Source: VBDM01 sp049802235 (GTDB taxonomy: Bacteria; Pseudomonadota; Gammaproteobacteria; Burkholderiales; SG8-39). From it: 64,000 nucleotides of DNA. Position numbers and translations under genes: made by a program. The notes beneath the pieces were generated by a model, which saw only the letters and a program-made list of their open reading frames with translations, was not told the origin of the DNA and ran no database searches. Location of the stretch: the NCBI GenBank assembly GCA_049802235.1, contig JBARMB010000051.1, positions 21,746 through 85,745 of the forward strand. Direction: 5' to 3'. Shown here in pieces: positions 27,394 through 35,080 of this stretch. Within the stretch, counting starts at the first letter, position 1. Every line of letters begins with the position of its first letter.

Positions 27394-28208
27394 CGCGCAC
27401 CTCGCCCGGGATTCTGATTCGCCAGCACGGCTTCACCCTGGCCGAGCTGGCGATCGTGGTGATCATTGTCGGCCTGCTGCTGGGCAGTCTGATCAGCACT
27501 TATTCCACCCAGATCGAGCTGAGCAGGATCAGCGACACAAAAAGAACATTGGAAACGGCACGCGATGCGCTGGTGGGGTTCGCTGCCGCCAATGGACGGC
27601 TGCCCTGTCCGGCGACAGCCAACCCCCCCAACGCCACTTCATCTAACGGGGTCGAGGTGCCGATCGTCGGGGGAGTTTGCAGCGTTTCCGCGGGCTCCGA
27701 AATGCAAGGCGTCGGCTTCCTGCCGGCTGCCACGCTCGGCTTGACGCCGACAGACAATCAAGGCTACCTGGTCGACGCTTGGGGCAGTCGAATACGCTAC
27801 GCTGTAACCAACGACAGCGCGAACTACACCTTCACCACGCAAGGTCAGATCCGCGTTCAGTTACTCGACAGTAATTCCGCCACGCCCGCTGCGACTTTGC
27901 TGCGGGTATGCAGCACTTCCACCGGCATGACCGGAGCGGGGAGCAGCACGGCGACGTGTGCTGCGGGCCCGCCTACCACCGCCCTCACTAATAACGCTGT
28001 CGCGGTCATTTTTTCGGTCGGTAAGAACGGTGTCGTTGGCGGCACTGGCGGCGCCGGGGCGGACGAATCTAAGAATCTCGACAACGACCGGGTTTTTGTC
28101 AGCCACGACCCGACGCCGTCCGGCGCAGCGAACGGAGAGTTCGACGACATCGTCGTCTGGCTGTCGCCGTCCATCCTGTACAACCGCATCCTGAGCGGCG
28201 GCCTGTAG
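27390..28208 (+). CDS. Type IV prepilin-like protein (GFTLAE)
   Basis: The 272-residue protein has a clear prepilin peptidase site, RQHG/FTLAELAIVV, with Glu5 and a hydrophobic helix. A region rich in small residues follows with RLPCPATANPPN, like the LPCP stretch of the preceding large protein. The start overlaps the upstream gene by 4 bp. No prepilin peptidase gene is in the window, so processing must rely on a PilD encoded elsewhere. Confidence 0.82.
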   Translation: MTRTSPGILIRQHGFTLAELAIVVIIVGLLLGSLISTYSTQIELSRISDTKRTLETARDALVGFAAANGRLPCPATANPPNATSSNGVEVPIVGGVCSVSAGSEMQGVGFLPAATLGLTPTDNQGYLVDAWGSRIRYAVTNDSANYTFTTQGQIRVQLLDSNSATPAATLLRVCSTSTGMTGAGSSTATCAAGPPTTALTNNAVAVIFSVGKNGVVGGTGGAGADESKNLDNDRVFVSHDPTPSGAANGEFDDIVVWLSPSILYNRILSGGL

Positions 28209-28263
28209 CCCGCTGACCCTGTTCGACGAAATCGTAGTCATGATTTCCTCGAACACGCTCGTC

Positions 28264-28284
28264 GCCCGCATGGTGAATGCGGGC
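28264..28284 (+). repeat. Perfect 8-bp stem-loop before the duplicated membrane protein gene
   Basis: GCCCGCAT and ATGCGGGC pair around a GGTGA loop. The hairpin sits between the prepilin stop (28208) and the next start (28302). There is no T run, so it is not a classic terminator; it could stabilise the upstream mRNA or attenuate the next gene. Confidence 0.55.
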
Positions 28285-28301
28285 CGTCTGCCCTGAAGAC
28301 C

Positions 28302-28820
28302 ATGAACAGATCTCAGGAAGTGATTTTCGTCGCGACCCTGGTCAACCTGGCGGTCATGCTGCTGTTTCCGCCCTACGAAACCGTCGTGATGGGCCTCGGC
28401 GTGACCTCGTTCGACGCGTTTTATTTCATTCTTGCCCGTCACCACAACAAATTCATCTACTGGAATCTGCTCTTGATTGAGATGTACTGGGTATTGATCA
28501 ACGCGGCGATCGCCTGGATACTGCTGCGCCGGCGTCGACCGAGTCGGAGACTCATGAGCCGGCGCAACGCCACGCTCGTGTTCGTGTCGGCAAATCTCGT
28601 GTTGATTCTCCTGTTCCCGCCGTTCGAGAATTACGCCTCGGTGCTCAAGCTTGCCGGCACCTACTTCGACAGCTTTTATTTTGCGTTCGGCGACAAGGGT
28701 CGGCGGCAATTTTACGTGCCGCTCCTCTATCTCGAGGTGTGGTGGCTGCTGCTCAACGGTGCGGTACTGTGGCTGCGCTTCCGCGAGCGGCCGCCAAAGG
28801 AAAGGTCAAGCGGACGCTAG
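28302..28820 (+). CDS. Membrane protein of unknown function with internal duplication
   Basis: The 172-residue protein is two copies of the same unit. The first (about residues 5-80) has LLFPPYETV, FDAFYFILA and IEMYWVLINAAIAWILLRRRR. The second (about 88-165) has LLFPPFENY, FDSFYFAFG and LEVWWLLLNGAVLWLRFRER. Each half carries two membrane helices around a conserved FD[AS]FYF loop. I do not recognise the family. It closes the forward gene run and its stop codon shares the palindrome CTAG with the stop of the convergent kinase gene. Confidence 0.75.
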   Translation: MNRSQEVIFVATLVNLAVMLLFPPYETVVMGLGVTSFDAFYFILARHHNKFIYWNLLLIEMYWVLINAAIAWILLRRRRPSRRLMSRRNATLVFVSANLVLILLFPPFENYASVLKLAGTYFDSFYFAFGDKGRRQFYVPLLYLEVWWLLLNGAVLWLRFRERPPKERSSGR

Positions 28821-30538
28821 GCGGGGCCGCCGCGGCGCGCCGCGCCGCGCAGAGTAAAGCACACCCGCCCCGGCTCGTTGTCCCGGAGTTGCAGCGAGAA
28901 ACCCGAAATCTCGGCCAGCCTGCTGGTCTGGTACAGGCCGATGCCGAAGCCGCTTTCCGAAGGCACCGGCCCTCTCAGCAGGCCCCTCAGTACCTCAGCG
29001 GCGACCGGCGCGCCGCTGTCGCAAACGGAGAACTCGATCGCGTCGTCGCAGCGGAAGCTGGCGCGAATGGCCACCGACTCGTCGAGCTTGCGCTTGCGCA
29101 GCGCGTTCTGAAGCAGATTGTCGCCGGCGCTGCCGAACAACTCCTTCGGCAACAGCAACGTTTCCCCGATCGGCTCCAGGATGAATTCGACGCCGCGGTT
29201 CGCGTAGCTGCGTTGCAGGCCTTCCCACCAGGCTTTCGCCTCGATGAAGCGGCCGCCTTCGGACTGCGGTTTCTGCAGCTTGTCGAGAGTCTGCTGCAGC
29301 CGCTGCGCAATCGCCGGCAGTTGGCGCCGCATCAGGGCGGATAGTTCATTCGCATCTACCGTCGAGTCGCTCTCCGCCGCCGCGCACAGGACGTTGAGCG
29401 ACTGCAGCAGATTCTTCACGTCATGGGTCATGCGCGCGCCGGTCTCGTGCACGGCCTGGACATAGGTCTGCTGCTGGAGCTTCTGCTCGCGCTGCTTGGC
29501 GATGTAGAATTCACCGAGCAACTGCCCGAGCAAATGAAAGTGCCACGTCAGCGACGGGCTCAAAGGAAGCTTGGTAAACACCCTCAGATGCATTTCCTGG
29601 TTGGTGTATTCGACTGAATTCTTCGACACCTTGCCGAAATCCCCCGACTCGTCCGCCGTGTGCCAGAAGCCGCCCGACACCCAGGGCAGCTTCGCAAGAC
29701 CCGCGCTGGCCTCCCGCAGGAAGCGCTCGGGCCTGGTCTCGAGCTGCGACAGTTCGGCGAGAAAGTAGAGCCATTGCTCGAATGGCAGGCCGATCGACAG
29801 CAGGTAGCGCGAGAAATACATCGAGAGCCCGGCGAAGCCCGCCCGCGGGTTCCACGCCAGCGACAGCAGGATCAGCACGCCGGCGATGACCAACATGCTG
29901 TAGGAAAGCGCCTCCGCATACTGGAGCCCGGCCAGGGTCATGAAGGCGAAGCTGCCGAGCACCAGCACGACCAGCAACAGGAATATCAGCGTGGCGTAAA
30001 AGAAGTCGATGACCTGCGGCATCTCGGCCGAACCGACCTCCGCGGGGATCGCGATCATCAGCAGGAACAGGATGGGCAGGCCGTACTGTGCGAACAACTG
30101 CAAGTCGCGCGGCAGCGAGACGACGATGACGCCGCTCGGAACGATCCAGACGAGCAACAACGCCACCAGGTACAGCAGCACCACCAGGTAGAAGCGGCGC
30201 AGCCAGCGCGCCTGGAACAGGAATACCTTGCCGCCGACGACGCCGGCAAGCACGCTCACCCACAGCGCCAGCAGCCACCAGTTGAGGAAGAACAGGATGC
30301 CGAGGGAAATGGCGACAACCGCCACCACCTGCATAAGAGTCAGCCGCTGCTCGCCGCGCATGAACGGCTGCCACATGATGAACAGGCCGAAGTGCGCGAG
30401 CATCAGGCCGCGGGCCCAGAAGTCCGCCGCGCCCGACGTTGTAGCAAAGTGCAAAAGCGCCAGCATGACAATAAACAGCGCCCGCCATGACTTGGCGATG
30501 ACCAGCTGAGAGGCCTGGATGAGACTTCTTGTCGCCAT
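28817..30538 (-). CDS. Multi-pass membrane sensor histidine kinase (PrsK-like)
   Basis: From the ATG at 30538 the protein has about 573 residues. The N-terminal 240 or so residues form about eight hydrophobic segments. A GAF-like region follows (about 275-375), then a HisKA-type segment with the phosphoacceptor in ARMTHDVKNLLQSL. The catalytic domain has N-box GDNLLQNAL and G-box SGFGIGLYQ. The HDVKN box and membrane-GAF-kinase layout resemble PrsK. It is the only kinase in the locus, so the NtrC-type regulator at 13993 is the likely partner. It faces the pilus genes. Confidence 0.85.
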   Translation of the reverse strand: MATRSLIQASQLVIAKSWRALFIVMLALLHFATTSGAADFWARGLMLAHFGLFIMWQPFMRGEQRLTLMQVVAVVAISLGILFFLNWWLLALWVSVLAGVVGGKVFLFQARWLRRFYLVVLLYLVALLLVWIVPSGVIVVSLPRDLQLFAQYGLPILFLLMIAIPAEVGSAEMPQVIDFFYATLIFLLLVVLVLGSFAFMTLAGLQYAEALSYSMLVIAGVLILLSLAWNPRAGFAGLSMYFSRYLLSIGLPFEQWLYFLAELSQLETRPERFLREASAGLAKLPWVSGGFWHTADESGDFGKVSKNSVEYTNQEMHLRVFTKLPLSPSLTWHFHLLGQLLGEFYIAKQREQKLQQQTYVQAVHETGARMTHDVKNLLQSLNVLCAAAESDSTVDANELSALMRRQLPAIAQRLQQTLDKLQKPQSEGGRFIEAKAWWEGLQRSYANRGVEFILEPIGETLLLPKELFGSAGDNLLQNALRKRKLDESVAIRASFRCDDAIEFSVCDSGAPVAAEVLRGLLRGPVPSESGFGIGLYQTSRLAEISGFSLQLRDNEPGRVCFTLRGAARRGGPA

Positions 30539-30643
30539 CTGCAATGATCCGTGGCCTTGCGCCACTCCTCCTCTGGATTTACGCTTCGCAGCCACGTATT
30601 GTGCCATCTTTGGCCCATCCCCTCCCCGGAATCCGACCGCGCC

Positions 30644-31408
30644 ATGCCCGTCATCGTCTCGTTGGCCCGAACCACTCTGATCGAGGCGGTCCGCAATCGC
30701 CTGTTGTGGCTCGCTGTCGTCATCGTCGGGGTGGCCCTGGGTCTGGCGCAGTTCCTGAACCAGGTCGCGATCACCGAGTCGCGCGAGATACAGACGGCAC
30801 TGCTTGCGGCGCTCCTGCGGGTCGCGGCGGTGTTCATCGCCTCGACGTTCGTGATCACCAGCGTGGTGCGGGAATCCAGCGACAAGGTGACCGAACTGGT
30901 GCTGTCGCTGCCGGTGCCGCGTGCCGCGTATTTCCTTGGAAAATTCGCCGGCTGCGCACTCGTCGCCGCGGCGCTCGCCGTGCTTTTCGCTCTGCCGCTG
31001 GCGCTGTTTGCGCAGCCGGCCGGGCTCGCCGCCTGGGCGGGGTCGCTCTTTTGCGAGTTGCTGATCGTGATTGCAATGAGCCTGTTCTGCGTGCTGTCGC
31101 TTGCCCAGGTGCCGTCGGCGTTCGCCGCCGTGGCCGGGTTCTACTTACTGTCGCGTTCGATGACAGCGATGCAGACCATCGCCGGCGCCGCTCTCACGGA
31201 ACCGTCGCTCGTCGACCGCGTCGTCAACCGGATCGTCGATCTGATCGCCCTGCTGCTGCCCGCTCTCGACCGCATGACCGAGACGGCCTGGCTGCTCGAA
31301 TCGGCGCCCGGAGCAGGCACGCTCGGCGCCGTCCTCGGTCAGACCGTGATTTACCTGGTGCTGATCGGCGCCGCCGCGCTGTTCGATCTCTACCGCAAGA
31401 ACTTCTGA
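30644..31408 (+). CDS. ABC-2 type exporter permease at the right edge of the pilus locus
   Basis: The ATG at 30644 gives 254 residues starting MPVIVSLARTTLIEAVRNRL with about six membrane segments. The conserved VVRESSDKVTELVLSLPVPRAAYFLGKF lies near residues 83-110, typical of NosY/ABC-2 type permeases. The only unpaired ATPase nearby is the one at 13269-14000. The next gene starts 4 bp downstream and probably belongs to the same operon. The substrate is unknown. Confidence 0.8.
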   Translation: MPVIVSLARTTLIEAVRNRLLWLAVVIVGVALGLAQFLNQVAITESREIQTALLAALLRVAAVFIASTFVITSVVRESSDKVTELVLSLPVPRAAYFLGKFAGCALVAAALAVLFALPLALFAQPAGLAAWAGSLFCELLIVIAMSLFCVLSLAQVPSAFAAVAGFYLLSRSMTAMQTIAGAALTEPSLVDRVVNRIVDLIALLLPALDRMTETAWLLESAPGAGTLGAVLGQTVIYLVLIGAAALFDLYRKNF

Positions 31409-31412
31409 GGCC

Positions 31413-32138
31413 ATGGCGGAACGCCCGATCGCCCATGTCCCTCGCTTGGTTCTCGCGCTGCTCGCGCTGGGCCTCGCCGCCCAGGTGGCGCTCAGGGCGA
31501 CCTCTGCCCCACCCCGCCCCACGGCGGCAGATCTGACTCCCGCGCCGAGCGCCGCGGCGCTCAGACTGGCGAGCTTCGGCGATCCGATCGCGCTGGCCAA
31601 GGTGCTGATGCTGCATTTGCAGGCGTTCGACTACCAGTCCGGCAGCAATGTCCCCTATCGGGACCTCGACTACGGCCGGCTGGAAGACTGGCTATCGCGC
31701 ATTCTCGAGCTGGATCCCCGCGGCCAGTATCCCTTGCTTGCCGCAAGCCGGCTGTACGCGGAGGTGCCGGTCGAGGCGAAGCAGCGCAGCATGCTCGAAT
31801 TTGTCTACCGCGAGTTCTTCGTCGATCCCGACCGCCGTTGGCCGTGGCTGGCGCACGCCGCCGCCGTTGCGAAGCACAAACTCCACGACCTGCCGCTCGC
31901 GCGGCGCTACGCGGCCGCCATACAACGCTATGCGACGGCGCCCGATGTCCCGCTGTGGGCCAGACAAATGGAGATATTCATCCTGGAGGACATGGACGAA
32001 CTGGAGACCGCGCGGATCATGATCGGGGGTGAAATCGCGAGCGGCAGAGTCAAGGATCCGGCCGAACTGAAATTTCTGGATCAGCGCCTGAAGGAAATGG
32101 AAGCGCGGCTCACGATCCGCAAGAAAGAAAAAAAATAG
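31413..32138 (+). CDS. Membrane-anchored helical-repeat protein, unknown function
   Basis: The 241-residue protein has one N-terminal membrane helix or signal anchor (LVLALLALGLAAQVAL). An all-helical periplasmic part with TPR-like character follows (LDYGRLEDWLSRILELDPRGQYPLLAASRLY). It lies 4 bp after the ABC permease, so it may be an accessory of that exporter. No catalytic motif is visible. The sequence after it changes abruptly to AT-rich regulatory DNA. Confidence 0.7.
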   Translation: MAERPIAHVPRLVLALLALGLAAQVALRATSAPPRPTAADLTPAPSAAALRLASFGDPIALAKVLMLHLQAFDYQSGSNVPYRDLDYGRLEDWLSRILELDPRGQYPLLAASRLYAEVPVEAKQRSMLEFVYREFFVDPDRRWPWLAHAAAVAKHKLHDLPLARRYAAAIQRYATAPDVPLWARQMEIFILEDMDELETARIMIGGEIASGRVKDPAELKFLDQRLKEMEARLTIRKKEKK

Positions 32139-32142
32139 AATG

Positions 32143-32173
32143 ATTGTCGGAAAGTCGTCATAATTGTCCGGAA
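32143..32173 (+). promoter_or_regulatory. Candidate enhancer: two ATTGTC(C)GGAA repeats
   Basis: ATTGTCGGAA (32143-32152) and ATTGTCCGGAA (32163-32173) lie 20 bp apart, about two turns of the helix. They are roughly 85-115 bp upstream of the start point expected from the sigma-54 promoter at 32230. This is where an NtrC-type activator normally binds. Assignment to the regulator at 13993 is inference. Confidence 0.5.
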
Positions 32174-32229
32174 TTCAACAATTTTTGATGATTCCCTCTA
32201 TAAAAATCGCCTATTCCGGTCTAATTTTT

Positions 32230-32244
32230 GGGCATGATTCTTGC
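32230..32244 (+). promoter_or_regulatory. Sigma-54 (RpoN) promoter of the prepilin gene
   Basis: The sequence GGGCATG-ATTC-TTGC matches the consensus TGGCACG-N4-TTGC at the invariant GG and GC positions with exact spacing, and differs in two less conserved bases. The start point should fall near 32256, about 35 bp before the ATG at 32291. The surrounding 32139-32290 region is markedly AT-rich. Confidence 0.8.
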
Positions 32245-32290
32245 GAAATCAAAAAAACTACATACTCCAAAAAAAAGGATGGAGGATCTG

Positions 32291-32989
32291 ATGAAAACAT
32301 GCACTTACAACAAGCGCTCGGCCCAAGCTGGTTTTACCTTGGTCGAGATCGCGATCGTGCTGGTGATTATCGGGCTGCTGCTGGGCGGCATCCTGAAAGG
32401 TCAGGAAATGATCACCCAGGCAAAAATTAAAAATGTCATCAATGACTTCAATGGGATCACGGCGGCAGTGACCTCCTATCAGGACCGCTACCGTGCCATA
32501 CCCGGCGACGACCAGGGCGCCACGGCCCGCTGGACCGCCGCTAATCCCAACCACGGAAATAGCGACGGCATCATCACGGGTCTGTATAACGCCAACGACA
32601 CTGCGGGCACCGGTGGCGCGCCGGCCGCCATAGCCGAGTCCAACCTGTTTTGGCAGCACTTGCGACTGTCGGGCTTCGTACCGGGCCCCACTAGCGGTAC
32701 CGGCAGCGGCACGCCGCCCCCCAATGCAACGGGTGGCATCCTGGGCGTGGAAACCGGCGTGGCCGGAACCAGCGGCATGGGCTTCACCAGTCTCATCATC
32801 TGCACCTCCAATCTGACGGACAAGATAGCAATTGCAGTGGATACGCAGATGGACGACTCCGCGATCGCCACCGGTCAAGTACGCGGTAATCTGCAGGCAG
32901 CGCCCAATCCGCCCACGAAGGCCACGGCCGACGCGACGGCTTACGCGGAAACCGGCACCAACCAGTATCTGCTCTGCAAAAACATGTAA
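32291..32989 (+). CDS. Type IV prepilin (GFTLVE), likely major pilin
   Basis: The ATG at 32291 follows an ideal GGAGG (32281-32285) and lies downstream of the sigma-54 promoter. The 232-residue protein has a 14-residue basic leader and the processing site AQAG/FTLVEIAIVLVIIGLLL with Glu5. A SYQDRYRAIPGDDQGA segment typical of a class of GspG/MSHA-like pilins follows. Two Cys (in LIICTSN and LLCKNM) could form the C-terminal disulfide loop. A strong terminator follows. Separate promoter, strong ribosome-binding site and terminator suggest high expression, as for a major subunit. A longer TTG start at 32228 would lie inside the promoter and is rejected. Confidence 0.88.
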   Translation: MKTCTYNKRSAQAGFTLVEIAIVLVIIGLLLGGILKGQEMITQAKIKNVINDFNGITAAVTSYQDRYRAIPGDDQGATARWTAANPNHGNSDGIITGLYNANDTAGTGGAPAAIAESNLFWQHLRLSGFVPGPTSGTGSGTPPPNATGGILGVETGVAGTSGMGFTSLIICTSNLTDKIAIAVDTQMDDSAIATGQVRGNLQAAPNPPTKATADATAYAETGTNQYLLCKNM

Positions 32990-33008
32990 GCTCGCGGTTC
33001 GATCCTGA

Positions 33009-33038
33009 AAAAGCCCGCCTCGCGCGGGCTTTTTTTTC
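33009..33038 (+). terminator. Intrinsic terminator of the prepilin gene
   Basis: AAGCCCGC pairs with GCGGGCTT around a CTCGC loop, followed by a run of eight T. It lies about 20 bp after the prepilin stop. The A run on the left side means it could also serve the minus-strand antiporter gene ending at 33047. Confidence 0.92.
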
Positions 33039-33046
33039 GGCGCGAT

Positions 33047-35014
33047 TCATCCCTGCAGCAGCCGTATCTCGGCCGCGGCGAGCTGCTCCGGAGTGCCGAG
33101 CAGCACCACCACGTCCCCGTCCTGCAAGCGGGTTTCCGGGTCCGGCGAAACCATCCGCACCTCGCGCCGGCGGATGGCGGTGACGCTCACGCCGAGGGCA
33201 TCGAGCGCAAGCTCCCGCAGGCTGCGTCCGCTCGCCCCCGCTCCGGAGACGAGCAGCAGCGAATGCAGCCGCGGCGCCTGCGCTTCGTCAGGACTGGCTT
33301 CATCCGATCCTCCGTGAAAGAACCCGCGCAGCAGGCTGTAGCGATGCTCGCGCACGTCACGGATTCGCCGCACCACGCGCTTGAGCGGCACGCCGAGCAG
33401 CACCAATGCGTGCGAGGCGAGCATCAGGCTCGACTCGAACGTCTCCGGCACCACCTCCGCCGCGCCAGCGGCGACCAGCCGGTCGAGATCGGCGTCGTCC
33501 AAGGTGCGCACGATCACCGGCAGCGCGGGATTGAGCTCGCGCGCATGGTGCAGGATCTTCAACGCGAGCTGCGTGTCGGCGAAAGTGACGATGAGGGCGC
33601 TCGCGCGCCCGAGGCCCGCTGCGACCAGCGCGTCGCGCCGGGAGGCGTCTCCATAGACGACCGGCTCGCCCGCCGCGGCGGGCCCGCGCACCCGCTCCGG
33701 ATCCGGATCGAGCGCGACGTAGTCAATTCCCTCCTGCTCCAGCAGGTGCGCCAGACGCTGCCCGGTGCGGCCGTAGCCGCAGAGGATGACGTGCCGCTCG
33801 GTCGCTATGCTCTGCACCGCGATGCGGTGCAGCTCGAGTGACTTCAGCATCCATTCCGCGCTCGACCAGCGCAGCACCAGCTTGTCGCTCGCGTGGATGA
33901 TGAGCGGCGAGGCGAGCATGGAAAGCAGCATCGCCGCGATCACGAGCTGCGTGAATTCACGATCCAGCAGCGCAAAGATCTGCGCCTGGACGATCAGCAC
34001 CAGTCCGAACTCGCCCGCCGAGGCGAGCGCCAGGCCCGTACGCAGCGCCGTTCCCGGCGCGGCTCCGAACAGCCGCCCAAGTGCGGCGACCAGCGCGAAT
34101 TTGAACGCCACCGGCACGACGGACAACGCCAGCACGAGCATGGGATCGTTCGCCACCACGCGCAGGTCGAGCTTCATGCCTATGGTCACGAAGAACAGCC
34201 CCAGCAACACATCGCGAAACGGCTTGATGTCCTCCTCGACCTGTTGGCGGTATTCGGTTTCTGCGATCAGCATTCCCGCCAGGAACGCTCCCAGCGCGAG
34301 CGAGAGTCCCGCCAGCTCGGTGAGCCAAGCCAGGCCCAGCGTGATCAACAACACATTGAGAACGAACAGTTCCTGCGAGCGGCGGCGTGCAACGATATGG
34401 AACCAGCCGCGCATGAGCTTCTGTCCGAGAAACAGCAGGATCGCAAGTACTGCCGCCGCCTTGGCGAGCGCAAGAACGAGCCGCGGCGCCAGCTCGCCGC
34501 CGCCCTCGGCGATCGCAGGAATGACGATGAGCAGCGGCACCACGGCGAGATCCTGGAACAACAACACTCCGACGATGTCGCGCCCGTGCGGCGTCTCGAG
34601 CTGCATGCGCTCGGCGAGCATGCGGATCACGATCGCGGTGGAGGACATGGCGAGCGCGCCGCCCAGAGCGAGCGCCGATTGCCAGGGCATGCCGGCGAGC
34701 GGCGCCACGGCGAGCGCCGCGACGAGCGTGAGCAGTACCTGGGCGAGGCCCAGGCCGAAGACCGTGCGGCGCATGTGAAACAGCTTCGGCAGGCTGAACT
34801 CGAGGCCGATCGAGAACATCAGGAATACCACGCCGAACTCCGCCAGGCGGCGCGCCTCTTCGGTATCGGGAATCCACGCCAGGGCGAGAGGCCCCACGGC
34901 CACGCCGACCACCAGATACCCGAGCAGAGGCGGCATGTGCAGCGACCGGAGCACGATCACCGCGAACACCGCGCATGCCAGCAGTACCAGCACCAGATCG
35001 AGACTGCTATGCAT
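33047..35014 (-). CDS. Kef-type monovalent cation:proton antiporter (CPA2) with RCK domains
   Basis: The 655-residue protein has about 12 membrane segments (residues 5-385) of the CPA2 antiporter fold, including LGVVFLM-like FGVVFLMFSIGLEF and the ALAMSSTAIV stretch. A cytosolic TrkA-N/RCK domain with the nucleotide-binding HVILCGYGRTGQ follows near residue 410. A TrkA-C domain ends the protein (VVLLGTPEQL). It probably exchanges potassium or other cations for protons under nucleotide or thiol control. It is monocistronic and convergent with the pilin gene. Confidence 0.88.
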   Translation of the reverse strand: MHSSLDLVLVLLACAVFAVIVLRSLHMPPLLGYLVVGVAVGPLALAWIPDTEEARRLAEFGVVFLMFSIGLEFSLPKLFHMRRTVFGLGLAQVLLTLVAALAVAPLAGMPWQSALALGGALAMSSTAIVIRMLAERMQLETPHGRDIVGVLLFQDLAVVPLLIVIPAIAEGGGELAPRLVLALAKAAAVLAILLFLGQKLMRGWFHIVARRRSQELFVLNVLLITLGLAWLTELAGLSLALGAFLAGMLIAETEYRQQVEEDIKPFRDVLLGLFFVTIGMKLDLRVVANDPMLVLALSVVPVAFKFALVAALGRLFGAAPGTALRTGLALASAGEFGLVLIVQAQIFALLDREFTQLVIAAMLLSMLASPLIIHASDKLVLRWSSAEWMLKSLELHRIAVQSIATERHVILCGYGRTGQRLAHLLEQEGIDYVALDPDPERVRGPAAAGEPVVYGDASRRDALVAAGLGRASALIVTFADTQLALKILHHARELNPALPVIVRTLDDADLDRLVAAGAAEVVPETFESSLMLASHALVLLGVPLKRVVRRIRDVREHRYSLLRGFFHGGSDEASPDEAQAPRLHSLLLVSGAGASGRSLRELALDALGVSVTAIRRREVRMVSPDPETRLQDGDVVVLLGTPEQLAAAEIRLLQG

Positions 35015-35064
35015 GCGGAAGTTGTTGTTTCATTGGGCGGGCGGGAAGAATGGCGGAGCCGGTC

Positions 35065-35073
35065 TGGTATACT
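35065..35073 (+). promoter_or_regulatory. Extended -10 promoter immediately before kdsD
   Basis: TGGTATACT is an extended -10 element ending 7 bp before the kdsD ATG at 35081. The predicted start point is at or next to the A of the ATG. No Shine-Dalgarno sequence fits in this space, so the message could be leaderless. No good -35 hexamer is seen at 16-18 bp. Confidence 0.5.
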
Positions 35074-35080
35074 TGAATCT

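Noticed and set aside
32228..32290. Upstream TTG start for the terminal prepilin
   Set aside because: It lies within the sigma-54 promoter and gives a long non-standard leader. The ATG at 32291 has GGAGG and a normal 14-residue leader.
13269..32989. PEP-CTERM/exosortase system, suggested by PrsK/PrsR-like kinase and regulator
   Set aside because: No exosortase and no protein with a C-terminal PEP-CTERM tail was found in the window; the adjacent genes are pilus genes.
33893..35080. Long plus-strand frame upstream of kdsD, giving a 730-residue protein
   Set aside because: It is antisense to the Kef-type antiporter and is rich in Arg/His/Gln as expected for a high-GC shadow frame. Only the part from 35081 matches KdsD.
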